From Apostichopus japonicus (lineage: Eukaryota; Echinodermata; Holothuroidea; Aspidochirotida; Stichopodidae), in assembly GCF_037975245.1 (NCBI RefSeq), contig NC_092566.1, positions 17,386,001 through 17,450,000 of the forward strand: DNA of 64,000 nt. Reading direction: 5' to 3'. Below, one piece after another: positions 45,867-58,000 of the stretch (position 1 is the first letter of the stretch; each line of letters starts with the position of its first letter). A model generated the notes under the pieces. The model searched no databases. It saw nothing but the letters and a program-made list of their open reading frames with translations, and was not told the DNA's origin. Made by a program: the position numbers and the translations under genes.

Positions 45867-46645
45867 GAATAGCTGCCTACAGGCCAATCATTGAATAAAT
45901 TTTTATCAATGGCATCCTCTAAGTTTCTTATGTACAACAGCTAACAATTTGTCATTGTTGTCAGGCAACTGTATAGTTATTGTCTAGAGCTTAATTCTAA
46001 CTTTTGAGTTGCCATGGTAACAACATTTTACCATGCACACATCATGAATACAAACCGTCTTAGATGTGCATGTCATATGCAATCTGTTGTTCGTCCATGT
46101 CGGTTCTTAACATGCAAGTTTTCAGTCTAAATGTCACAGCATGTAAGATAATCGGGAAATGTCTATTATAAGATTATTTATAGAAAAAGCCCCAATAATA
46201 TCCAGCTTTCTCGTGCATTGGGTTTTTACAATCTCCATTTAGTGGTCATGATAGGCTAAGTAAATACACGACATCCTGTATTTCTTAACGACCAGATCAG
46301 CAACAGAGGTGTAACATCCTTACACATGCTGGAATCTCCGGGTGAAGTCAATCGGCTTTAATATGCTGGTTCCTTATTGATATCGAATGGAAATCCAAAT
46401 AAGAAGAAGACCTTGAGTTTAAAATTAGCTGTCATTTTTGAGGCCAAGTATAATTTAGGATAATGAAGACAACCTCTAGAAGATTAATCGGTAATGGATA
46501 TTCGAAATTGTCAGCTGATCTCACAAGAAAATTAAATCTTCCCATTTATCTTACCTCTTCTTTGTTGTATCTATATTACTCTATTAATTGCTCATTAATC
46601 TAATTTAACCGTCTGTTCATATGTGTCTCTTAATGGGTCCTAAAT
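45867..46645. other. Intergenic, nothing recognised
   Basis: AT-rich sequence without repeats or genes that I can support. Confidence 0.5.
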
Positions 46646-46647
46646 GC

Positions 46648-47133
46648 TGGTCAGTGGTCAGCTTGTGGCCCCATTTTTTTTTAAATGCCATATTGAAATC
46701 TTTGCAGGCCCAATAGACCCAAAGGCTGCCTGTTGTGAGAACCCCTTCTCTATTTCAATCAGATGATTGGGTTAAGAATTTTCATGATCTGATATTAAAG
46801 CAGATTATAAGAAAATATAGAAGGGAGGCTGGGGATGAATGAGGGGGTAGGGGGATGGATGAGGGGGTAGGGGGAGTTAAAGGGTGTTCAATGTGCTACA
46901 TGATTTGCTTAAATCCAGTTACATGAGTTTTCCCCTCCAGTAACCAGTAACATATGAATAGTATGCTGAAGATTAGGGCCCTGATTGCTGGTATACCTGG
47001 TCAGTGGCCAGCTTGTTGGCCACCCTTTTTTAAATGTCATATTGAAATTTTTGCAGGCCCAATTGGCCCAAAGGCCATATGTTGTGAGTACCCCTGCTCT
47101 ATTTCAATCACATGATTGGGTTAAGAATTTTTA
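46648..47133. repeat. Diverged direct duplication with hAT-like ends
   Basis: 46648-46785 and 46998-47133 match through TGGTCAGTGG, CATATTGAAAT, TTTGCAGGCCCAAT, GTTGTGAG and GATTGGGTTAAGAATTTT. GTTGTGAGTACCCCTG reads CAGGGGTACTCACAAC on the other strand, a form common at hAT ends. No target duplication was found. Confidence 0.6.
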
Positions 47134-48829
47134 TGGCAAGAAATCACAAAACCTATAGGCCTATAGGCATTCGTGTTGGACCACACAGACAGCTGGATCT
47201 AAATGTTTCAATACAACCACAATAATCAATGATTAAATTTTCCAGACAAACAAGTTTGCTATTGATGCAGTAAAGCCAAATGAACATATCTCTAGCAGTA
47301 ATCAAACGTGGTCATCGTAGCCATGATCCATCGGACATTGCAAAATGCAGCCATCGAATGAGCTGTGCATGCTGGTGACACAGATTGAATGTTAAGAAAA
47401 AGAATTGTGTGTGTTTGCTCTCAAAACACAACTTTCTTCTAGACATGGCATGAACTAGGTAAACCTGCTGCGTATCCAAGGACAATTAATTGTTTTGAGT
47501 GCTGCATGAAAATTAAGATAGCAGTGTAACACTTCATTCATAAATTGTTTGAGGAATACTATGAAATGTTTCTAGTGAAGTAGATATACATAATTTCTAG
47601 TGCCATATTTTGTGGGAATTTCTTTTTTTTTATATATATATTTTTTTTTGGGGGGGGGGGTTGTTTATTCAAAGATGGATCTAAAATGGCTGAACTGTTT
47701 GATAGTTATTTCAGGCGGGTTTTTCGGTGCAACACACTCATTCACAAATGGTGATGCCACTATATTTACTCTGAATCAGAGCCGACTTCCTGTCTAGCCA
47801 GGTACCACCGAAGGACGTAAATGAGCTATTTACCTTTGTACGTACAGAAGCCGTCGCATTTTTGTACATGAACATGATGGTGATATTTGAAAATTTTGAT
47901 ATGTGTTGATGTCATTGTTGTACAAGTTGTGATTATGTGTAGTGAATGTATATATGTGTACCAGGTGCATGCAGGAAATGATTTTCAGGATGGGATTTCA
48001 TCTTCTGGAGAGTGGGGGAATATAGTGGGCTGGAGAATAGTGGGCAAGGGTTTATTTGGGATGGTAGCTCACAGGTACTCCTGTATTGTATCTGTGTTCA
48101 TTATCCTTGCCAGGGAGTTATAAGTTTGACACAATGTTAATCTGGATATTTTCGGTCAACCTTTTACTTTTATGCCCTTTTTAATGTTGGTCTGGGGTAC
48201 CAAGTATAATGTCTGCCTAGACTCAGACATGGAAACCCTTAAATGCCTTAAAAAGGTTAGCAGTGGTATAATGCCTACAAACATCACAAGGACATTGCAA
48301 CTTTCCATGCTATTGTGAGTAATTAATAACAGTCTTATAAATGAAGTAGTCCTTAGAAATCTCATCAAATAACTATTTGCCTGTTCGGCAATGTTCAAAT
48401 GTGTACAGAACTGTATTTTATACCAACTTAAATATGACTCAGATTCTTGAGTAAGCCTAAATTTAGTCAACAGTAATTGCATTGTCTGTACTATGCACAA
48501 CTTGTCTGTACTATGGACAACTTATTTTAGAGCAGGCTCAGTTCAAGGGTGTTTAGTGGGGGGGGGGGGGGGGTGAAGAAAAGTTCTGTCAATGAACTGG
48601 GATTTTGCATGCTCAAAGTATCCATTTACCTTTATAAAAGAAAAGCAAATGTTGTTATTTGTCTACAGCAATATTTCCCCCTGACTGAGAAATGCTTATA
48701 AGTACTAAACCTCATCTATCAGATCTGCTTGGTTCTAAAATGTATGCAATAATTTGGCGGTTCTTAGTGGATGAATTTTCAATATTTTGTTTAAACATGT
48801 ATTGATTTTTCTTTATTGATGTTTTATCA
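47134..48829. other. Intergenic, nothing recognised
   Basis: T-run plus G-run at 47622-47661 and a 16-base G run at 48558-48573. Short open frames only. Confidence 0.45.
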
Positions 48830-49155
48830 TCCCCTTTCTCCACCCCGTTTTTCTCCCCCTTTCTCACCCCCCCCCCCCTCCACTGACCATTTTCCTCCAC
48901 TTTTTATCTCCCCATTTTATCCCCCTTTTTATCCCCCCCTTTTTTCTCCCGCATTTTTCTCCCCTTTCTTCGCCTCATTTCTTCGCCTCCTTTCTTCGCC
49001 CCCTTTTATATCTCCCCCTTTTTTATCTGCCCCTTTTTTTATCTGCCCCTTTTTTATCTCCCCCTTTTATATCTCCCCCTTTTTTATCTTCCCCTTCACC
49101 TTCACCTTCCCCTTCTCCCTTTCTGTCCCAATTCCCCCCCCCCCCTTTTCTCTTT
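48830..49155. repeat. Pyrimidine tract, about 325 bp
   Basis: Almost pure C/T on the + strand (TCTCCCCCTTTTTTAT-like words) with a few interruptions. Long polypurine-polypyrimidine mirror-like DNA can form triplexes; its open frame is a compositional artefact. Confidence 0.85.
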
Positions 49156-49243
49156 CTTGAAAGCTGCTAAAGAATAAGTGAAAATGAACCATCATTGTAC
49201 TGTTTTCTCTCTGTCCTTTTGTGGGGTGATGTCTTTTGCTGAG

Positions 49244-49325
49244 AAAGGAAATGCAGAGGTTGGGTTTGAACCAGGGACCTTGTGCTTCCCAAAAAAAATT
49301 CTTTACCACTAGACCATTAGGTGAA
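49244..49325 (-). mobile_element. tRNA-like element (SINE head or tRNA pseudogene)
   Basis: Minus strand: TAATGGTCTAGTGGTAAAG (box A type) followed about 35 bp later by GGTTCAAACCC (box B). Spacing fits a tRNA, but the anticodon arm contains a T-run and does not fold well, so it is not a working tRNA. Confidence 0.55.
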
Positions 49326-49412
49326 ACCCTGAATTAGTTAGCATTTTAAATATTTAAAGTTACAGTTGTTTGGACTTGGTGTTTTCTTTAAAAGAATAAT
49401 TCTTCTGCTCCT

Positions 49413-50254
49413 AGGCAGGCGATTCACCTTGTCCGCGAGGGAACCTTGTCGGGGGGAGGGGGTGCCGGCGATTCACCTTGTCCGCGAGGGAACCTTGTCG
49501 GGGGGAGGGGGTGCCGGCGATTCACCTTGTCCGCGAGGGAACCTTGTCGGGGGGAGGGGGTGCCGGCGATTCACCTTGTCCGCGTGGGAACCTTGTCGGG
49601 GGGAGGGGGTGCCGGCGATTCACCTTGTCCGCGAGGGAACCTTGTCGGGGGGAGGGGGTGCCGGCGATCCACCTTGTCCGCGAGGGAACCTTGTCGGGGG
49701 GAGGGGGTGCCGGCGATTCACCTTGTCCGCGAGGGAACCTTGTCGGGGGGAGGGGGTGCCGGCGATTCACCTTGTCCGCGTGGGAACCTTGTCGGGGGGA
49801 GGGGGTGCCGGCGATTCACCTTGTCCGCGTGGGAACCTTGTCGGGGGGAGGGGGTGCCGGCGATTCACCTTGTCCGCGAGGGAACCTTGTCGGGGGGAGG
49901 GGGTGCCGGCGATTCACCTTGTCCGCGTGGGAACCTTGTCGGGGGGAGGGGGTGCCGGCGATTCACCTTGTCCGCGAGGGAACCTTGTCGGGGGGAGGGG
50001 GTGCCGGCGATTCACCTTGTCCGCGAGGGAACCTTGTCGGGGGGAGGGGGTGCCGGCGATTCACCTTGTCCGCGAGGGAACCTTGTCGGGGGGAGGGGGT
50101 GCCGGCGATTCACCTTGTCCGCGTGGGAACCTTGTCGGGGGGAGGGGGTGCCGGCGATTCACCTTGTCCGCGAGGGGACCTTGTCGGGGGAAGGGGGTGC
50201 CGGCGATTCACCTTGTCCGCGTGGGAACCTTGTCGGGGGAGGGGGTGCCGGCGA
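49413..50254. repeat. 49-bp G-rich minisatellite, about 17 units
   Basis: The unit is GGCGATTCACCTTGTCCGCG, then AGGGAACCTTG, then TCGGGGGGAGGGGGTGCC. Period is exactly 49 bp. The main variant is GCGAGGG versus GCGTGGG. Because 49 is not a multiple of 3 and no frame has a stop, all three + frames stay open for about 285-307 codons and each encodes the same 49-residue cycle. The last two units have shorter G runs. Confidence 0.96.
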
Positions 50255-50615
50255 ACTCCTTTTGCAGCATTCGCTCACCCAGGGCTTGAACTGGGCAAAT
50301 TACAAACATTGATTTGCGTCCGGAACAACCCATGACACCATTTTGGTTCCCAATTAATAAACTTCGTTTCTTACATTTATACTTCTGCTTGCTCCAGTGA
50401 CCAGAAAAGTAAAAGGCTCTGGCTTGGGTTTGAACTCAAGGCAAGGAGATTGTCTGACTCTCTCAGTTACAGAGCACTACCAACTGCGCCACAGCAACTG
50501 TTGAGAAATAGTGTTCGTTTCTAATATTTCAACTTCAGAGTGGAAGAACTTAGGAAAATAGCAACTTAATGCAAAAGATGCCTCAACTGGGGTTTGAACT
50601 CAAGACAAGGAGATT

Positions 50616-50623
50616 GCCTGACT
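50616..50623. repeat. Target-site duplication, left (GCCTGACT)
   Basis: GCCTGACT precedes the left inverted repeat and recurs at 51282-51289. The uninterrupted sequence is visible in the neighbouring SINE-like copies. Confidence 0.93.
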
Positions 50624-51281
50624 CAAGGGCGGCGGAACCGGGGGGGCACAGGGGGCACGTGCCCCCCCACTTTTCCTCAGGTTAAAAATGTGCCCTTTTT
50701 CTACATAAAAATTGAGGTGTCTCAAGTTAGCAAGAGGCCAGGGAACCAGAATGAACACTCGGGAAGGGCCGTTTCCGGCCATCTGAGGGGTTTGTAAAAC
50801 CAAAAATTTTCTTGTACGCTCCGCGCCAACCGATGGTGGCGCTCCGCTCAGATAGTCGTGCATACAACTTTGCAAAATCCTGGCTACGCCCCTGACATTT
50901 AATGAATTTATGTGGGTCAAACTCAAAGCTATTTCGAATGGAAAAAAATTGGTTAAGATATTAACAAGAAATAAACTCTAATTCGGAAGATTCCTACATT
51001 AGCAACTAGCATGATTTCACCTCATTTTGTCTCAAAAGAAAACTTGTTCCTTGTTTCCCAATTTGTACATTGGATATTGCAGTGCTAGTATGCATATTTT
51101 CCTTGAGCGGGAGGGGGGGGGGGCGGGACGTTGATGGAGTGATGTGTATACGCAAATAAGTTAATACAATAAGAGTTATCAAGGGTACTAAATATAAGGC
51201 TGCATCAGTCCAATCGAATTTCTGCAAAGTGCCCTTTGATGTCGGTGCCCCCCCAGATTAAAAGTGCTTCCGCCGCCCTTG
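50624..51281. mobile_element. Non-autonomous hAT-like transposon, 658 bp, in a SINE-like unit
   Basis: Perfect 14-bp inverted repeats CAAGGGCGGCGGAA / TTCCGCCGCCCTTG flanked by a perfect 8-bp duplication GCCTGACT. The empty site can be read in neighbouring units (GATTGCCTGACTCTTTCAG). The left end continues with runs of G and GGCACGTGCCCCCC; the right end has GGTGCCCCCCCAG. 50761-50894 resembles the right half of the 19170-19460 element and ends in that family's terminus. No transposase is present. Confidence 0.93.
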
Positions 51282-51289
51282 GCCTGACT
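51282..51289. repeat. Target-site duplication, right (GCCTGACT)
   Basis: Exact copy of 50616-50623. Confidence 0.93.
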
Positions 51290-51640
51290 CTTTCAGTTAC
51301 AAAGCACTATACCAACTGCACCACAGCAACTGTTCAGAAATAATGTTTGTTTCTAATATTTCAACTTCAGAGTGAAAGAACTTAGGAAACTAGCAACTTC
51401 ATGAAAAAGATGCCTCAACTGGGGTTTGAACTCAAGACAAGGAGATTGCCCGACTCTTTCAGTAACAGAGCACTACCAAATGCAAACCACAGGAAAATAG
51501 CAACTTCATGATAAGATGCCTCAACTGGGGTTTGAACTCAAGACAAGGAGATTGCCTGACTCTTTCAGTAGCAGAGCACTACCAAATGCAAACCACAGCA
51601 ACTTCAGAATGGAAGAACTTAGGAAACAAGAGCCCAAGGG

Positions 51641-52039
51641 CACAATGGTTCCTTGCTAGTAAGGAATATTGACAAGGGTGCAGCACTGTCCTAAAATTGT
51701 TATGTGGTCCGATGTACACACACAATATTATTGCCAAAAATACCACAAACCAACCGTTGGTCCTTTTGAGAACCTACTGAGGACCAGGTGACTGATATGA
51801 GCAAGAGTTGACTTTTTTTACAGAACTCACAGAATCATCCTAACTATACTTATTAAGAATTTTAACAAAACCAAACGAACCTTGATCTCTAATAACTTCG
51901 CACACAACACAACTTGAAAGAAACTAAAACAGGTCACTGGAGGTCAACCTGAGTTCAAAGGTCACCCAAATGCAGGTTGACTATTGGATTACAATAGCGT
52001 TACTCGCAACCTTGACTGACATTTTGTTCTCAAGTTATT
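51641..52039. other. Unique or old repeat DNA before the satellite
   Basis: No gene. AGTTCA-A-AGGTCA at 51952-51964 is a DR1-spaced half-site pair in a GGTCA-rich setting like 2108-2685 and 44890-45475. Confidence 0.45.
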
Positions 52040-55000
52040 GACCGTTTTATAACCATATCTTGACGCCATTTCATATCAAATTTAAATGACTAAAACTTCG
52101 TCGAATTCCACTTTTGTCACGAGAGAAGCGTTTATTTGGGTTCTGGGAATCCGTATAAGTTATCCTGAGAGAAATTTGAGAACTTTCATTTTTGGCCGAA
52201 ATTTGGCAATTTCGTAAGGCTATACCCTTATGATTTTGTTCGATTTTGGCCAAAATCACGACTTTTTTAATTTCCCCCAAAATTGTACCTGCGGTGTGTG
52301 GCGCCCTTTTGATACCTTTTCATGTGATCAGAGCAGAATAAACAGTCATATTTCGGTGAAAAATGAAATTTAAAAACCATATCTTGACGTCATTTCATAT
52401 CAAATTTAAATGACTAAAACTTCGTCGAATTCCACTTTTGTCACGAGAGAAGCGTTTATTTGGGTTCTGGGAATCCGTATAAGTTATCCTGAGAGATATT
52501 TGAGAACTTTCATTTTTGGCCGAAATTTGGCAATTTCGTAAGGCTATACACTTATGATTTTGTTCGATTTTGGCCAAAATCACGACTTTTTTAATTCTTC
52601 CCAAAATTGTACCTGGGATGTGTGGCGCCCTTTTGATACCTTTTCATGTGATCAGAGCAGAATAAACAGTCATATTTCGGTGACAAATGAAATTTAAAAA
52701 CCATATCTTGATGTCATTTCATATCAAATTTAAATGACTAAAACTTCGTCGAATTCCACTTTTGTCACGAGAGAAGCGTTTATTTGGGTTCTGGGAATCC
52801 GTATAAGTTATCCTGAGAGAAATCTGAGAACTTTCATTTTTGGCCGAAATTTGGCAATTTCGTAAGGCTATACCCTTATGATTTTGCTCGATTTTGGCCC
52901 AAATCACGACTTTTTTAATTCTTCCCAAAATTGTACCTGCGGTGTGTGGCGCCCTTTTGATACCTTTTCATGTGATCAGAGCAGAATAAACAGTCATATT
53001 TCGGGGAAAAATGAAATTTAAAAACCATATCTTGACGTCATTTCATATCAAATTTAAATGACTAAAACTTCGTCGAATTCCACTTTTGTCACGAGAGAAG
53101 CGTTTATTTGGGTTCTGGGAATCCGTATAAGTTATCCTGAGAGATATTTGAGAACTTTCATTTTTGGCCGAAATTTGGCAATTTCGTAAGGCTATACACT
53201 TATGATTCTGTTCGAATTTGGCCAAAATCACGACTTTTTTAATTCTTCCCAAAATTGTACCTGCGGTGTGTGGCGCCCTTTTGATACCTTTTCATGTGAT
53301 CAGAGCAGAATAAACAGTCATATTTCGGTGACAAATGAAATTTAAAAACCATATCTTGACGTCATTTCATATCAAATTTCAATGACTAAAACTTCGTCGA
53401 ATTCCACTTTTGTCACGAGAGAAGCGTTTATTTGGGTTCTGGGAATCCGTATAAGTTATCCTGAGAGAAATCTGAGAACTTTCATTTTTGGCCGAAATTT
53501 GGCAATTTTGTAAGGCTATATATACCCTTATGATTTTGTTCGATTTTGGCCCAAATCACGACTTTTTTAATTTTCCCCAAAATTGTACCTGCGGTGTGTG
53601 GCGCCCTTTTGATACCTTTTCATGTGATCAGAGCAGAATAAACAGTCATATTTCGGTGAAAAATGAAATTTAAAAACCATATCTTGACGTCATTTCATAT
53701 CAAATTTAAATGACTAAAACTTCGTCGAATTCCACTTTGGTCACGAGAGAAGCGTTTATTTGGGTTCTGGGAATCCGTATAAGTTATCCTGAGAGAAATT
53801 TGAGAACTTTCATTTTTGGCCGAAATTTGGCAATTTCGTAAGGCTATACACTTATGATTCTGTTCGAATTTGGCCCAAATCACGACTTTTTTAATTCTTC
53901 CCAAAATTGTACCTGCGGTGTGTGGCGCCCTTTTGATACCTTTTCATGTGATCAGAGCAGAATAAACAGTCATATTTCGGTGACAAATGAAATTTAAAAA
54001 CCATATCTTGACGTCATTTCATATCAAATTTCAATGACTAAAACTTCGTCGAATTCCACTTTTGTCACGAGAGAAGCGTTTATTTGGGTTCTGGGAATCC
54101 GTATAAGTTATCCTGAGAGAAATCTGAGAACTTTCATTTTTGGCCGAAATTTGGCAATTTTGTAAGGCTATATATACCCTTATGATTTTGTTCGATTTTG
54201 GCCCAAATCACGACTTTTTTAATTTTCCCCAAAATTGTACCTGCGGTGTGTGGCGCCCTTTTGATACCTTTTCATGTGATCAGAGCAGAATAAACAGTCA
54301 TATTTCGGTGAAAAATGAAATTTAAAAACCATATCTTGACGTCATTTCATATCAAATTTAAATGACTAAAACTTCGTCGAATTCCACTTTGGTCACGAGA
54401 GAAGCGTTTATTTGGGTTCTGGGAATCCGTATAAGTTATCCTGAGAGAAATTTGAGAACTTTCATTTTTGGCCGAAATTTGGCAATTTCGTAAGGCTATA
54501 CACTTATGATTCTGTTCGAATTTGGCCAAAATCACGACTTTTTTAATTCTTCCAAAAATTGTACCTGCGGTGTGTGGCGCCCTTTTGATACCTTTTCATG
54601 TGATCAGAGCAGAATAAACAGTCATATTTCGGTGACAAATGAAATTTAAAAACCATATCTTGACGTCATTTCATATCAAATTTCGATGACTAAAACTTCG
54701 TCGAATTCCACTTTTGTCACGAGAGAAGCGTTTATTTGGGTTCTGGGAGTCCGTATAAGTTATCCTGAGAGAAATTTGAGAACTTTCATTTTTGGCCGAA
54801 ATTTGGCAATTTCGTAAGGCTATACCCTTATGATTTTGTTCGATTTTGGCCCAAATCACGACTTTTTTAATTTTCCCCAAAATTGTACCTGCGGTGTGTG
54901 GCGCCCTTTTGATACCTTTTCATGTGATCAGAGCAGAATAAACAGTCATATTTCGGTGAAAAATGAAATTTAAAAACCATATCTTGACGTCATTTCATAT

Positions 55001-58000
55001 CAAATTTAAATGACTAAAACTTCGTCGAATTCCACTTTTGTCACGAGAGAAGCGTTTATTTGGGTTCTGGGAATCCCGTATAAGTTATCCTGAGAGATAT
55101 TTGAGAACTTTCATTTTTGGCCGAAATTTGGCAATTTCGTAAGGCTATACCCTTATGATTTTGTTCGATTTTGGCCAAAATCACGACTTTTTTAATTCTT
55201 CCCAAAATTGTACCTGCGGTGTGTGGCGCCCTTTTGATACCTTTTCATGTGATCAGAGCAGAATAAACAATCATATTTCGGTGAAAAATGTAATTTAAAA
55301 ACCATATCTTGACGTCATTTCATATCAAATTTAAATGACTAAAACTTCGTCGAATTCCACTTTTGTCACGAGAGAAGCGTTTATTTGGGTTCTGGGAGTC
55401 CGTATAAGTTATCCTGAGAGAAATTTGAGAACTTTCATTTTTGGCCGAAATTTGGCAATTTCGTAAGGCTATACCCTTATGATTTTGTTCGATTTTGGCC
55501 AAAATCACGACTTTTTTAATTCTTCCCAAAATTGTACCTGCGGTGTGTGGCGCCCTTTTGATACCTTTCCATGTGATCAGAGCAGAATAAACAGTCATAT
55601 TTCGGTGACAAATGAAATTTAAAAACCATATCTTGACGTCATTTCATATCAAATTTAAATGACTAAAACTTCGTCGAATTCCACTTTGGTCACGAGAGAA
55701 GCGTTTATTTGGGTTCTGGGAATCCGTATAAGTTATCCTGAGAGATATTTGAGAACTTTCATTTTTGGCCGAAATTTGGCAATTTCGTAAGGCTATACCC
55801 TTACGATTTTGTTCGATTTTGGCCCAAATCACGACTTTTTTAATTTCCCCCAAAAATTGTACCTGCGGTGTGTGGCGCCCTTTTGATACCTTTTCATGTG
55901 ATCAGAGCAGAATAAACAGTCATATTTCGGTGACAAATGAAATTTAAAAACCATATCTTGACGTCATTTCATATCAAATTTAAATGACTAAAACTTCGTC
56001 GAATTCCACTTTTGTCACGAGAGAAGCGTTTATTTGGGTTCTGGGAATTCGTATAAGTTATCCTGAGAGAAATTTGAGAACTTTCATTTTTGGCCGAAAT
56101 TTGGCAATTTCGTAAGGCATTATGATTTTGTTCGATTTTGGCCAAAATCACGACTTTTTTAATTTCCCCCAAAATTGTACCTGCGGTGTGTGGCGCCCTT
56201 TTGATACCTTTTCATGTGATCAGAGCAGAATAAACAGTCATATTTCGGTGAAAAATGAAATTTAAAAACCATATCTTGACGTCATTTCATATCAAAATTA
56301 AATGACTAAAACTTCGTCGAATTCCACTTTTGTCACGAGAGAAGCGTTTATTTGGGTTCTGGGAGTCCGTATAAGTTATCCTGAGAGAAATTTGAGAACT
56401 TTCATTTTTGGCCGAAATTTGGCAATTTCGTAAGGCTATACCCTTATGATTTTGTTCGATTTTGGCCAAAATCACGACTTTTTTAATTTTCCCCAAAATT
56501 GTACCTGCGGTGTGTGGCGCCCTTTTGATACCTTTTCATGTGATCAGAGCAGAATAAACAGTCATATTTCGGTGAAAAATGAAATTTAAAAACCATATCT
56601 TGACGTCATTTCATATCAAATTTAAATGACTAAAACTTCGTCGAATTCCACTTTTGTCACGAGAGAAGCGTTTATTTGGGTTCTGGGAATTCGTATAAGT
56701 TATCCTGAGAGAAATTTGAGAACTTTCATTTTTGGCCGAAATTTGGCAATTTTGTAAGGCTATACCCTTATGATTTTGTTCGATTTTGGCCAAAATCACG
56801 ACTTTTTTAATTTCCCCCAAAAATTGTACCTGCGGTGTGTGGCGCCCTTTTGATACCTTTTCATGTGATCAGAGCAGAATAAACAGTCATATTTCGGTGA
56901 AAAATGAAATTTAAAAACCATATCTTGACGTCATTTCATATCAAATTTAAATGACTAAAACTTCGTCGAATTCCACTTTTGTCACGAGAGAAGCGTTTAT
57001 TTGGGTTCTGGGAATTCGTATAAGTTATCCTGAGAGAAATTTGAGAACTTTCATTTTTGGCCGAAATTTGGCAATTTCGTAAGGCATTATGATTTTGTTC
57101 GATTTTGGCCCAAATCACGACTTTTTTAATTCTTCCCAAAATTGTACCTGCGGTGTGTGGCGCCCTTTTGATACCTTTTCATGTGATCAGAGCAGAATAA
57201 ACAGTCATATTTCGGTGAAAAATGAAATTTAAAAACCATATCTTGACGTCATTTCATATCAAATTTCAATGACTAAAACTTCGTCGAATTCCACTTTTGT
57301 CACGAGAGAAGCGTTTATTTGGGTTCTGGGAATCCGTATAAGTTATCCTGAGAGAAATCTGAGAACTTTCATTTTTGGCCGAAATTTGGCAATTTTGTAA
57401 GGCTATATATACCCTTATGATTTTGTTCGATTTTGGCCCAAATCACGACTTTTTTAATTTTCCCCAAAATTGTACCTGCGGTGTGTGGCGCCCTTTTGAT
57501 ACCTTTTCATGTGATCAGAGCAGAATAAACAGTCATATTTCGGTGAAAAATGAAATTTAAAAACCATATCTTGACGTCATTTCATATCAAATTTAAATGA
57601 CTAAAACTTCGTCGAATTCCACTTTGGTCACGAGAGAAGCGTTTATTTGGGTTCTGGGAATCCGTATAAGTTATCCTGAGAGAAATTTGAGAACTTTCAT
57701 TTTTGGCCGAAATTTGGCAATTTCGTAAGGCTATACACTTATGATTCTGTTCGAATTTGGCCAAAATCACGACTTTTTTAATTCTTCCAAAAATTGTACC
57801 TGCGGTGTGTGGCGCCCTTTTGATACCTTTTCATGTGATCAGAGCAGAATAAACAGTCATATTTCGGTGACAAATGAAATTTAAAAACCATATCTTGACG
57901 TCATTTCATATCAAATTTCGATGACTAAAACTTCGTCGAATTCCACTTTTGTCACGAGAGAAGCGTTTATTTGGGTTCTGGGAGTCCGTATAAGTTATCC

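Larger units (their letters stand above)
50350..51640 (-). repeat. Tandem tRNA-derived SINE-like units, about 164 bp
   Basis: Copies begin around 50415, 50583, 51416 and 51523. On the minus strand the first reads TGTGGCGCAGTTGGTAGTGC (box A) and GAGTTCAAACCC (box B). Between tRNA-like heads are AATATTTCAACTTCAGAGTG-type spacers. Spacing is about 164 bp between the first two, and about 165 bp between copies 2 and 3 once the inserted hAT element is subtracted. Later copies lose box A. Confidence 0.7.

Noticed and set aside
50415-50497. Functional tRNA gene
   Set aside because: Boxes A and B fit, but the stems pair poorly and the unit is repeated with a SINE-like spacer, so a tRNA-derived repeat is the better reading.
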